Positions 1-5,359 of a stretch of DNA of 5,359 nt are shown here, one piece after another. Position numbers and translations under genes: made by a program. Numbering within the stretch: position 1 is the first letter of the stretch; each line of letters begins with the position of its first letter. This DNA comes from CAZQQN01 sp964549595 (lineage in GTDB: Bacteria; Bacteroidota; Bacteroidia; CAILMK01; CAYYUA01). Under the pieces are notes generated by a model, which had not been told where the DNA came from, ran no database searches, and saw nothing but the letters and a program-made list of their open reading frames with translations. The stretch spans positions 1-5,359 of the forward strand of contig CAZJWK010000149.1 of assembly GCA_964549595.1 (NCBI GenBank), in the 5' to 3' direction.

Positions 1-121
1 TAGATCAAAACTTCTCAAAAACATTTCCATAAAATTCATTGTAGAACCATAAAAAATATAGGCCTTCGCTCTTTAAGATTTAAAGCAAAAAAATGAACCT
101 ATTAAATAGCCCAATTTAACC

Positions 122-535
122 CTAATTTACGCCTGTGCCCCAATTATAAACAAGTTTACCACCAAGCCAGGAAGTCCAGGCTAAAATACTTAAGCCGGCC
201 AGAAAAATAATGGCAAAGCTGGCCATTTCCCGCTGCTTCATGGTATCTTTTCGGAGGAATAACCAAAGCCAAAGCATTAAATAAAGCCAGCCAATGATAT
301 AACCCAGGGTTTCATGCGTATTCAGGATTTCTTTGGCTTCTTTTTCAAGCGCTAAAGGTGTTTCCAGGTTACCGGTGATCAGGGCCAACCCCACGCCAAT
401 TAACCCAAAAGTATGCAGCCAAAAAGCCATTTCTTTGAAAACCGGTTTTTTTACCGTAAAAACAAGCATCCAACAAATGCCGGCCGTGAATAGCAGAGCG
501 ATCGGAAAATGAACCGTAGCAGGATGAAGCGCCAT
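122..535 (-). CDS. DUF2231-family four-helix membrane protein
   Basis: This 137-residue protein has about four hydrophobic helices (near residues 10-28, 38-55, 76-94 and 105-122) and no signal peptide, so it should be an inner-membrane protein. The N-terminus MALHPATVHFPIALL, with His4 and His9, and the late LGGKLVYNWGTGV segment (residues 124-136) fit the DUF2231 family (Pfam PF09990). Further histidines are His41 and His74 (HETLGY). The family's function is unknown; conserved histidines have suggested metal or heme binding, but that is inference. The ATG at 533-535 is well supported: the minus strand reads AAGGA five bases upstream. It lies 42 bases downstream of the DUF3267 gene on the same strand, so the two are probably co-transcribed. 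One oddity is Trp132, where I recall many relatives having His. The family call is fairly secure; the function is not. Confidence 0.82.
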   Translation of the reverse strand: MALHPATVHFPIALLFTAGICWMLVFTVKKPVFKEMAFWLHTFGLIGVGLALITGNLETPLALEKEAKEILNTHETLGYIIGWLYLMLWLWLFLRKDTMKQREMASFAIIFLAGLSILAWTSWLGGKLVYNWGTGVN

Positions 536-540
536 ATTGT

Positions 541-545
541 TCCTT
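541..545 (-). promoter_or_regulatory. Ribosome binding site of the DUF2231 gene
   Basis: Read on the minus strand, this is AAGGA within a purine run (AAAAAAGGAAC), five bases before the ATG at 535-533. It is one of only two clear Shine-Dalgarno matches in the window, and it fixes this start codon. Confidence 0.5.
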
Positions 546-577
546 TTTTAAACCGTATAACCTGCCAAGAGGTTTGA

Positions 578-1129
578 TTAATCTTTATAAACAAAACATC
601 CGATTTGTTCCGGATGGTCTTTGGCCCAATAATGATTGGGTTCTTGACGCAGTTGCCAGATTATCCAAAAATCCCCGAAGGCTGAATAGGTGAAATACAG
701 CCCGAAAAGAAAAATCAAAAGTTTTCCTGTCAAATAGCCCAGGCCAAGCGGCGCAATGCCCAAAACCAATCCCGGTATCACCAGTCCGATTTTGTAATGA
801 TTTAATTTTAAAACATCCTTGCAATGGCAGTAGGGCATTAATGCTTTCCAAAAAATACCGAATTTGATGGATTTGAATTTTCGGCGGGCAAATAAGGCCC
901 ATGTGAGTCCGTGAAGCAATTCATGGATCACTGTACCGGCAACCAGGAGACCTGAAAAAATAACAATGCCTGCTATAAGCTCCGGAATGGTTAATGTTAT
1001 TAATCGTTCAAAATACAGGATTCCGTAGGGCAATCCCGCAAAAATCAAGAGGGGGATAGCCCATTTGAGGGCCTTATCCTGTGACTCAATGGGTGTAACC
1101 GTAATGGTTTTGGATTGGTCTCCTCTCAA
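578..1129 (-). CDS. DUF3267 putative zincin metallopeptidase, integral membrane
   Basis: This 183-residue membrane protein has an HExxH zinc motif (HELLH, residues 69-73; bases 911-925) inside a hydrophobic segment. That is typical of membrane-embedded zincins and of DUF3267 (Pfam PF11667, putative zincin peptidase). A second conserved-looking patch is PYCHCKDVLK (residues 99-108), followed by hydrophobic segments near 113-133 and 135-160. The FGDFW segment with Asp153 could supply a third metal ligand. Other helices are near 23-40 and 47-68. The substrate is unknown; site-2-protease-like proteolysis in the membrane is a family-level inference. The only start in frame is TTG at 1129-1127: an in-frame TAA lies four codons upstream, and the next Met is residue 98, past the zinc motif. 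No upstream Shine-Dalgarno is seen. It probably forms a two-gene unit with the DUF2231 gene and is divergent from mltG. Confidence 0.8.
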   Translation of the reverse strand: MRGDQSKTITVTPIESQDKALKWAIPLLIFAGLPYGILYFERLITLTIPELIAGIVIFSGLLVAGTVIHELLHGLTWALFARRKFKSIKFGIFWKALMPYCHCKDVLKLNHYKIGLVIPGLVLGIAPLGLGYLTGKLLIFLFGLYFTYSAFGDFWIIWQLRQEPNHYWAKDHPEQIGCFVYKD

Positions 1130-1334
1130 TGCGCAGTTTTAAGGACGAAGATACGGCAAAAATTACGGACTTACCTACAATAAGTATGACATTAACGGGA
1201 TCCGCACAAAATCAATTGGCCATATAGTAAAACCGTACCGCTCACAATTTTTACTTTTGAGCCCGTTTAAAAAACCAATTTCATTGATTCTGCTGTTTAA
1301 ATGCCAAACCGGAAGTTCAAACCTTTTTTAATAA
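1130..1334. promoter_or_regulatory. Divergent intergenic region between the DUF3267 gene and mltG
   Basis: This 205-base spacer separates the two divergent transcription units and should hold both promoters. On the plus strand it contains one exact match to the Bacteroidota -7 box (see the separate entry). I found no TAnnTTTG match on the minus strand for the DUF3267 gene. No gene, tRNA or clear hairpin is seen here. Confidence 0.45.
1252..1259 (+). promoter_or_regulatory. Candidate Bacteroidota -7 box for mltG
   Basis: The octamer TACTTTTG matches TAnnTTTG, the -7 consensus of the Bacteroidota primary sigma factor. It lies about 75 bases upstream of the mltG ATG, a plausible leader length. 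No TTG is present at the expected -33 distance (about 19-23 bases upstream); the nearest, at 1216-1218, is too far away. The call rests on the -7 element and position alone. Confidence 0.35.
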
Positions 1335-2387
1335 ATGAAAAACAAACGCTCTTTTAAGGGCCTTTATTGGCTATTAAGTATTTTCATTATAGCGGTGGGT
1401 GGTTTTTTTATCCTGAATCACTTTTACGAAAAGGTATACAAACCTTCTGTTACAATGGATCAGGAAAAAGCCTTCCTCCATATTCCCTCTGGAGCGGATT
1501 TTCAAACCATCAAGGACTCTCTTTATCAGAAGGGTTGGGTTCAGGATACGGCAAATTTCGGGTTTGTGGCAAGGTGGATGAACTTGCCGGGTCATGTGTA
1601 TCCCGGTCGGTATAAAATTAGCGATGGAATGAGCAATAAATCATTGGTGGAATTGCTCCGCTCCGGTCAAAATGTTCCGGTTAACCTAACGTTAAAACCT
1701 TATAGCGACATTTCTGCGATTGCCGGCTACGTCAGCAATAAATTAGAAGCCGATTCCGCTAAAATAGTGAATATGCTTAACCAGGAAGCGATCCTGAACA
1801 AATGGGGGTTTGATCAAAATACCAGGTTGTGTTTATTCATCCCTAACACCTATGAGTTTTACTGGCATACCTCTGCAAAAGAATTTTTGGAAAGGATGTA
1901 TAAGGAATACAATAATTTCTGGGATCAGGAAAAGCGTCAAAAAGCCGAAAGACTCGGATTGACACTTCAAGAAGTACAAATTCTTGCTTCTATTGTCCAA
2001 AAAGAGAGTGCTAAGCAGGCTGAATGGGATACCATAGCGGGTGTTTACCTTAATCGTCTTGAGGATGGTATCCGTCTTCAGGCTGATGTGACGCTAAAAT
2101 ACATTCTGGAAAAGAGGGGTAAAGACGTAAAAAGGATCTATAACAAGCACAAAAAATTGGAGTCACCGTTTAATACTTATAATTCCAGGGGTTTACCGCC
2201 AGGCCCCCTTGTTTCTCCTGAAATCGCTGCTATTAAGGCCGTTCTCAATCCGGTCGATCACGAGTATTACTATTTCGTGGCCAAACCAGGTTTTTCGGGC
2301 TATCATACATTCTCCGAATCCCCTCAGGAGCATCAACGTAATGCGGCGAAATACCAACGATTTTTGGACCAACAAAATATTCATTGA
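1335..2387 (+). CDS. mltG: Endolytic murein transglycosylase MltG
   Basis: MltG (YceG family, Pfam PF02618) is an inner-membrane lytic transglycosylase that cleaves nascent glycan strands on the periplasmic face and is thought to set their length. The 350-residue protein has a short basic N-terminus, one membrane anchor (about residues 11-28), a LysM-like region (about 45-115) and the catalytic domain. The catalytic glutamate is Glu224 in ASIVQKES (residues 218-225; GAG at 2004-2006), matching Glu218 of E. coli MltG. The signature NTYNSRGLPPGP (280-291) and SPEIAAIKAVLNP (294-306) are intact, as is the FIPNTYEFYW segment (168-177). Length is normal for the family. The ATG has no clear Shine-Dalgarno, which is common in this phylum. 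The stop is followed after one base by the thioesterase ATG, so the two are probably translationally coupled. Confidence 0.96.
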   Translation: MKNKRSFKGLYWLLSIFIIAVGGFFILNHFYEKVYKPSVTMDQEKAFLHIPSGADFQTIKDSLYQKGWVQDTANFGFVARWMNLPGHVYPGRYKISDGMSNKSLVELLRSGQNVPVNLTLKPYSDISAIAGYVSNKLEADSAKIVNMLNQEAILNKWGFDQNTRLCLFIPNTYEFYWHTSAKEFLERMYKEYNNFWDQEKRQKAERLGLTLQEVQILASIVQKESAKQAEWDTIAGVYLNRLEDGIRLQADVTLKYILEKRGKDVKRIYNKHKKLESPFNTYNSRGLPPGPLVSPEIAAIKAVLNPVDHEYYYFVAKPGFSGYHTFSESPQEHQRNAAKYQRFLDQQNIH

Positions 2388-2388
2388 C

Positions 2389-2793
2389 ATGTACAGCCAT
2401 GATACCACTATACGTGTGAGATACAGTGAAACTGACCGTATGGGGTATGTGTACTACGGGCATTATGCCCAGTATTATGAAATCGGCAGGGTTGAATTGT
2501 TCAGAAGTTTGGGTTTCAACTATCGCGAGCTTGAGGATAGCGGGGTTAATATGCCGGTAATAGACATGAAAAGTAAATTTATCAAGCCTGCTACTTATGA
2601 TGAGGTTTTGACGGTTCGTACAACGGTACCGGAATTACCCGGATCTAAAATATGCTTTCGTTACGATATATATAATGAAGAAAATGACCTGATCCATTCC
2701 GGAGAAACGAATTTGGCATTTGTGGATAAAGCAAAGCAGAAGCCGACAAAAGTACCCTCATGGTTTTTAGATCGGTTAAGGGAGTGGTTTTAA
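2389..2793 (+). CDS. Acyl-CoA thioesterase, YbgC/4HBT hot-dog fold
   Basis: This 134-residue cytosolic enzyme has the single hot-dog domain of the 4-hydroxybenzoyl-CoA thioesterase (4HBT)/YbgC family, which hydrolyses acyl-CoA or acyl-ACP thioesters. The family motif is clear at residues 11-34: RYSETDRMGYVYYGHY, then YYEIGR, with Asp16 at the catalytic aspartate position and Glu31/Arg34 on the following helix. Length is typical. The frame is open from further upstream, but that part overlaps mltG. The ATG at 2389, one base after the mltG stop (TGA-c-ATG), gives the standard N-terminus (MYSHDTTIRVRY) and suggests coupled translation. YbgC in Proteobacteria associates with the Tol-Pal envelope system and phospholipid enzymes; here the neighbours are mltG and plsC. 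The exact substrate cannot be read from the sequence. Confidence 0.92.
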   Translation: MYSHDTTIRVRYSETDRMGYVYYGHYAQYYEIGRVELFRSLGFNYRELEDSGVNMPVIDMKSKFIKPATYDEVLTVRTTVPELPGSKICFRYDIYNEENDLIHSGETNLAFVDKAKQKPTKVPSWFLDRLREWF

Positions 2794-2835
2794 CGTTTCA
2801 GATTCCTGCTTCTTTCTATTTTTGTTTTGTACTCA

Positions 2836-3576
2836 ATGGCGTTATTTAGCAAAATATTCCGGTTCATCTGGGCCCTTTGGGCGGGCTTCGTTTTTCTGAT
2901 TTCCCTGCTGCTGGTTACGCCTGTTTACCTGGTAATTTTTGTCTTTTTGGGCAAAAAAGGAGTCAGGATAGGCCATAAGATTTCCAGAGTATGGTCCTGG
3001 TTTCTTTTTACGTTTTTCCTCATTCGAATTAAAATCCATAACCGGGAGATCCTTGATAAAAACCAGCCGTATATTTTTGTTTCTAACCATGCTTCCCAAT
3101 TGGACATTCCCGTTTGGGCACTGGCCACTGACCATTTTTTTAAGTTTTTGGCCAAAAAGGAATTGATCCGTGTACCTTTATTAGGCTATATCATTAAACA
3201 CCTTTACTTAACGGTTGATCGGCAGAGTTTCCGCGCCCGGGCTGAAAGCATGGAAGTCATGAAAAATGCCCTTTCAAATGGAACCTCGGTGGTAATCTTT
3301 CCCGAAGGAAGTCGAAACCGTACGAATAAGCCCTTGATGCGTTTTTTTGACGGGGCTTTTCAGTTGGGTGTGCAATCAGGTTATCCCATTGCCGTTCTTA
3401 CAATAAAAAATTCAGGAAGTTTATTGCCGGCTGGTTCCTTATTTCAAATGGCTCCTGGCACCATCCATTGTTATTGGGAAGGGGTTTTGAGTACAGAAGA
3501 ACCTGACACTGGAGGTGTTCAAGAATTAAAAAAACAAGCAAAGTTTTGGATGGAGCAACGGCTTGAAAACCATTGA
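2836..3576 (+). CDS. plsC: 1-acyl-sn-glycerol-3-phosphate acyltransferase (PlsC family)
   Basis: This enzyme should transfer an acyl chain to lysophosphatidic acid to give phosphatidic acid, the precursor of membrane phospholipids, at the cytoplasmic face of the inner membrane. The 246-residue protein has hydrophobic segments at about 8-38 and 52-64, then the LPLAT motifs in order: NHASQLD (84-90; the HX4D dyad His85/Asp90), VDRQS (127-131), FPEGSRNR (155-162) and YPIAVLTI (183-190). All four are intact, and length is normal for PlsC. I chose ATG 2836; a TTG three codons earlier (2827) is possible, and neither has a clear Shine-Dalgarno. It lies 42 bases after the thioesterase and probably belongs to the same transcript. 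Related lysophospholipid or ornithine-lipid acyltransferases share these motifs, so the precise acceptor is inferred. Confidence 0.92.
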   Translation: MALFSKIFRFIWALWAGFVFLISLLLVTPVYLVIFVFLGKKGVRIGHKISRVWSWFLFTFFLIRIKIHNREILDKNQPYIFVSNHASQLDIPVWALATDHFFKFLAKKELIRVPLLGYIIKHLYLTVDRQSFRARAESMEVMKNALSNGTSVVIFPEGSRNRTNKPLMRFFDGAFQLGVQSGYPIAVLTIKNSGSLLPAGSLFQMAPGTIHCYWEGVLSTEEPDTGGVQELKKQAKFWMEQRLENH

Positions 3577-3704
3577 AGCCTAAGACACTTAAATACCTAT
3601 TGCGAATTGTATTGGCCTTTGTTGATTTTTCGGTTTGTTTACTTCATTCATGGTTAAGGTTCCTCTAGGTTTAAATCCTCAATCCTCAAAAATTAAAAGG
3701 AAAA

Positions 3705-3746
3705 TACCCTTTTACAAGGTTTCTACTTGAACCCGGTAAGGGGGTA
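3705..3746 (+). repeat. Inverted repeat / RNA hairpin in the spacer after plsC
   Basis: Bases 3705-3715 (TACCCTTTTAC) pair with 3736-3746 (GTAAGGGGGTA) over 11 positions, including two G-U wobbles. After a 2x2 internal loop, GGTT (3718-3721) pairs with AACC (3730-3733) around an 8-base loop. On the plus strand the hairpin is followed by ATAAAAAG, not a U tract, so it is not a standard intrinsic terminator for plsC. On the minus strand it is followed by TTTTCCTTTTAATTT, which would suit a minus-strand terminator, but no minus-strand gene is seen to its right. It may protect the plsC transcript 3' end or fold in a leader. Confidence 0.4.
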
Positions 3747-3828
3747 ATAAAAAGAATTCGAAGAGAAATTTTTGACTTTTTTTGGAAATATATCCATGGT
3801 AATGAATAGGTTAAATGTTAAATTGTTT

Positions 3829-3836
3829 TATTTTTG
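3829..3836 (+). promoter_or_regulatory. Candidate -7 box for the surface-protein gene
   Basis: The octamer TATTTTTG matches the Bacteroidota TAnnTTTG consensus and would give a leader of roughly 100 bases before the ribosome site. No TTG is found at the usual -33 spacing, and T-rich DNA produces such matches by chance, so this is tentative. Confidence 0.25.
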
Positions 3837-3937
3837 TATAAAGATTTTGTACCTTTAACTTCTATTAAAAGTTTTTTTGTTTTTGGAAAGTATGAGCTTG
3901 ATTCTCTTATCTTATAACTTTTAGTGGGGTTTACCCT

Positions 3938-3944
3938 GAGAGGA
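3938..3944 (+). promoter_or_regulatory. Shine-Dalgarno-like site, GAGAGGA
   Basis: GAGAGGA ends four bases before an ATG at 3949. It is the best ribosome-binding match on the plus strand of this window. However, that ATG opens a frame that stops after 17 codons (TAA at 4000-4002), whereas the long surface-protein frame is offset by one base. The site therefore bears directly on whether the surface gene carries a frameshift. Confidence 0.45.
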
Positions 3945-3965
3945 ATTAATGAAAAGAAATGAATT

Positions 3966-5359
3966 TTGTTCAATTATAAAATTACATTTTCATTACCGCT
4001 AATTATTCTTTTGTTAACTTTTCCTTCAAACAAAGTTATAGGACAAATATGTGGTTCCAATACTCCTACCTTTAATGTTAATCTTACAGGTAATCCGGAT
4101 AGTGTTTGGACAAGTCCGGATACATCACGTAAAGATACTTGCTGTGGCGCTAAGTTTCCTGATCGTTGTGTTAAATTTAACGTTACCCTTGATCCTAATG
4201 CTAATAGTATAAAATTTGAAGTGGCCTCTGGAGCTATTCCACCTGGTGCGCTTTTTTATAAAATCAATTGTGGGCGAAAAACCCCTGTTGGGGATCGAAT
4301 ATGTTTATCAGGTACAGGACCCCACCAGTTAACTTTTTGTAAGCCCGGAACTAATAATAATACTTACCGTATAACTTCAGCTGAATTGCCTTCCGTTTCC
4401 AATGATATAATAATCAGTGAAGCGTGTAGCGGAACCCTGTACGCTCGAGGATTTATAGATACGAGTATTTGGTGGGAATCTGTCCCCCAAAATAATTTCC
4501 ACGATTCCTTCTTAAGTTGCACGGAAGATTGCGATACTACGCAGGTAAAGGCTAAGCCGGGTTATCCTAGTTATGTGGATTACAAGGTGTGTGGATTGCC
4601 AGAAGGGGCTTGTGGTACTGATACGGTCTGCGATACGGTACGCGTCACCTTTGTTTCGGATTTAGCAGTAGATATTACACCCGATTCTCCGGCTATATGT
4701 TATGGAGAATCCACCGAAGAACTTACTGCTAATGTATCCGGTGGGAAAAAACCTTATAGCTATAATTGGAGTAATGGTGATACCACTTCCAAAACCACAG
4801 TAGGTCAGGATACGTTTAATGTTTCGGTCACAGATGCTACTTCTTGTCCTGCTGCTAGTGATACGGTTATTGTGGATTCTTTCAGTTTGCCTATTCAGGC
4901 TGATGCCGGGTCAGATACCCTTTTATGCCGTCAATTTTCAGGGGTAGCTTTATCTGGTAGTGTTCAAGCCGCTTCAGGAGGAAAATGGATTGGAGGCAAT
5001 GGCACATTTAATCCGTCCGATACGGCTCTTGATGCTTCTTATTTCCCTGCCAATACTGAGAAAAGCGGGGATAGCATGTCTTTAAAGCTCGTAACAACGG
5101 GTAATAGAAGTTGTGATCCTGATACCAGCACCAAAAAATTGTATTTTGAATCCAAACCTTCACCCGCGATAACTGGCAATGACACGGTATGTGAGTACAC
5201 CTCGGGTCATACCTACAGCACGCCCAATTTTACCGGTCACACTTATACGTGGACAGTCAGTGGCGGGACGATCACGAGTAATTCCGGGAATAGCATAACG
5301 GTTGACTGGGGCTCGAGGGGAGATGGCGAAGTCCAGGTAACGGAGACGAATGAGGAAGG
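3966..5359 (+). CDS. Large secreted surface protein with SprB/PKD-like repeats, 3' end cut off
   Basis: The frame is open from a TGA at 3960-3962 to the window edge (464 complete codons from TTG 3966). The first 26 residues look like a signal peptide (hydrophobic core ITFSLPLIILLLTF), with likely cleavage VIG|Q giving N-terminal Gln27, as in the Bacteroidota 'Q-rule'. Residues 29-245 form a Cys-rich domain (14 Cys, including CCGAKFPDRC and LTFCKPG), which I recognise as recurring at the N-terminus of large Bacteroidota surface proteins but whose function I do not know. Next come an SprB-like repeat (about 255-303, GGKKPYSYNWSNGDTT to VTDATSC), a GG-W-GGNGTF module (about 311-395) and a PKD-like domain (about 396-464, YTWTVSGGTITS to VDWG). 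Such proteins are usually T9SS-exported adhesins or gliding-related proteins; the sorting domain would lie beyond the edge. The start is uncertain: the best ribosome site/ATG (3949) is in another frame. Confidence 0.82.
   Translation, partial: MFNYKITFSLPLIILLLTFPSNKVIGQICGSNTPTFNVNLTGNPDSVWTSPDTSRKDTCCGAKFPDRCVKFNVTLDPNANSIKFEVASGAIPPGALFYKINCGRKTPVGDRICLSGTGPHQLTFCKPGTNNNTYRITSAELPSVSNDIIISEACSGTLYARGFIDTSIWWESVPQNNFHDSFLSCTEDCDTTQVKAKPGYPSYVDYKVCGLPEGACGTDTVCDTVRVTFVSDLAVDITPDSPAICYGESTEELTANVSGGKKPYSYNWSNGDTTSKTTVGQDTFNVSVTDATSCPAASDTVIVDSFSLPIQADAGSDTLLCRQFSGVALSGSVQAASGGKWIGGNGTFNPSDTALDASYFPANTEKSGDSMSLKLVTTGNRSCDPDTSTKKLYFESKPSPAITGNDTVCEYTSGHTYSTPNFTGHTYTWTVSGGTITSNSGNSITVDWGSRGDGEVQVTETNEE

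Larger units (their letters stand above)
3577..3965. other. Long AT-rich intergenic region / leader of the surface-protein gene
   Basis: About 370-390 bases lie between plsC and the surface-protein gene. I see no credible gene on either strand; the longest ATG-started plus-strand frame I noted (3650-3730, 26 codons) resembles nothing I know. The stretch holds a long hairpin (3705-3746), a TAnnTTTG box (3829-3836), several T runs and a purine-rich ribosome site (3938-3944). It probably contains the end of the mltG-plsC transcript and the promoter plus leader of the next gene. Confidence 0.5.

Noticed and set aside
71..85. Short perfect inverted repeat CTTTAA-GAT-TTAAAG just past the end of the DUF2231 gene.
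   Set aside because: The stem is six pairs and AT-rich, and on the minus strand the T run lies before it, not after it, so it does not make a credible terminator for that gene.
585..902. Open minus-strand frame of 105 codons within the DUF3267 gene.
   Set aside because: It overlaps a well-supported gene on the same strand in another frame, and its translation shows no domain or sensible composition.
2817..2824. TATTTTTG, an exact TAnnTTTG match 11 bases before the plsC ATG.
   Set aside because: It would give an almost leaderless transcript, has no TTG at -33, and sits in T-rich DNA inside a probable operon, so a chance match is more likely.
2842..3155. Two minus-strand open frames opposite plsC.
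   Set aside because: They are antisense shadows of a gene with all its family motifs and have no ribosome site.
3650..3730. A 26-codon plus-strand ORF starting MVKVPLG in the spacer after plsC.
   Set aside because: There is no ribosome site and no recognisable motif, and its end lies inside the long hairpin; ORFs of this length are expected by chance.
3926..3937. Small hairpin GGGG-TTTA-CCCT just before the ribosome site of the surface gene.
   Set aside because: It has only four pairs, one of them a wobble, which is too weak to call a regulatory element.
4620..5191. Recurring GATACGGT-like octamers in the surface gene, considered as a DNA repeat family.
   Set aside because: They fall in frame and encode the recurring Asp-Thr-Val motif, so protein-level repetition explains them better than a DNA element.

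Overview
The window looks like chromosomal DNA of a member of the Bacteroidota, perhaps Cytophagales or Saprospiria-like. The reasons are moderate-to-low GC, few Shine-Dalgarno sites, TAnnTTTG promoter-like boxes, and the right-hand gene. That gene encodes a secreted multidomain surface protein with SprB/PKD-type repeats of the kind exported by type IX secretion (T9SS) in gliding Bacteroidota. The genus cannot be set from this window.

Layout: bases 1-121 hold no recognisable gene. Two small membrane-protein genes follow on the minus strand: a DUF2231-family protein (122-535) and, upstream of it in transcription order, a DUF3267 putative zincin membrane peptidase (578-1129, TTG start). A 205-base divergent spacer (1130-1334) carries a TActTTTG box facing right. 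Next comes a compact plus-strand cluster: endolytic transglycosylase mltG (1335-2387), a YbgC/4HBT-type thioesterase (2389-2793, one base after mltG) and a PlsC-type 1-acyl-glycerol-3-phosphate acyltransferase (2836-3576). A long AT-rich spacer (3577-3965) contains a strong hairpin and a possible promoter. The start of a large surface-protein gene (about 3949/3966 to 5359) runs off the right edge.

The plus-strand cluster is envelope housekeeping. MltG cuts nascent peptidoglycan, the thioesterase hydrolyses acyl thioesters, and the acyltransferase makes phosphatidic acid, so wall and lipid synthesis genes sit together. The surface protein has a signal peptide ending before Gln, a Cys-rich N-terminal domain, then SprB-like and PKD-like modules. 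Its C-terminal sorting domain, if present, lies outside the window.

I found no mobile element, CRISPR array, tRNA or rRNA, and no convincing new defence or biosynthetic system. The most interesting points are the disagreement between the best ribosome-binding site/ATG and the reading frame of the surface gene (an apparent one-base frameshift in the signal peptide or a TTG start), the dense Bacteroidota O-glycosylation-type motifs in that protein and in MltG, its poorly characterised Cys-rich N-terminal domain, and the leader hairpin.
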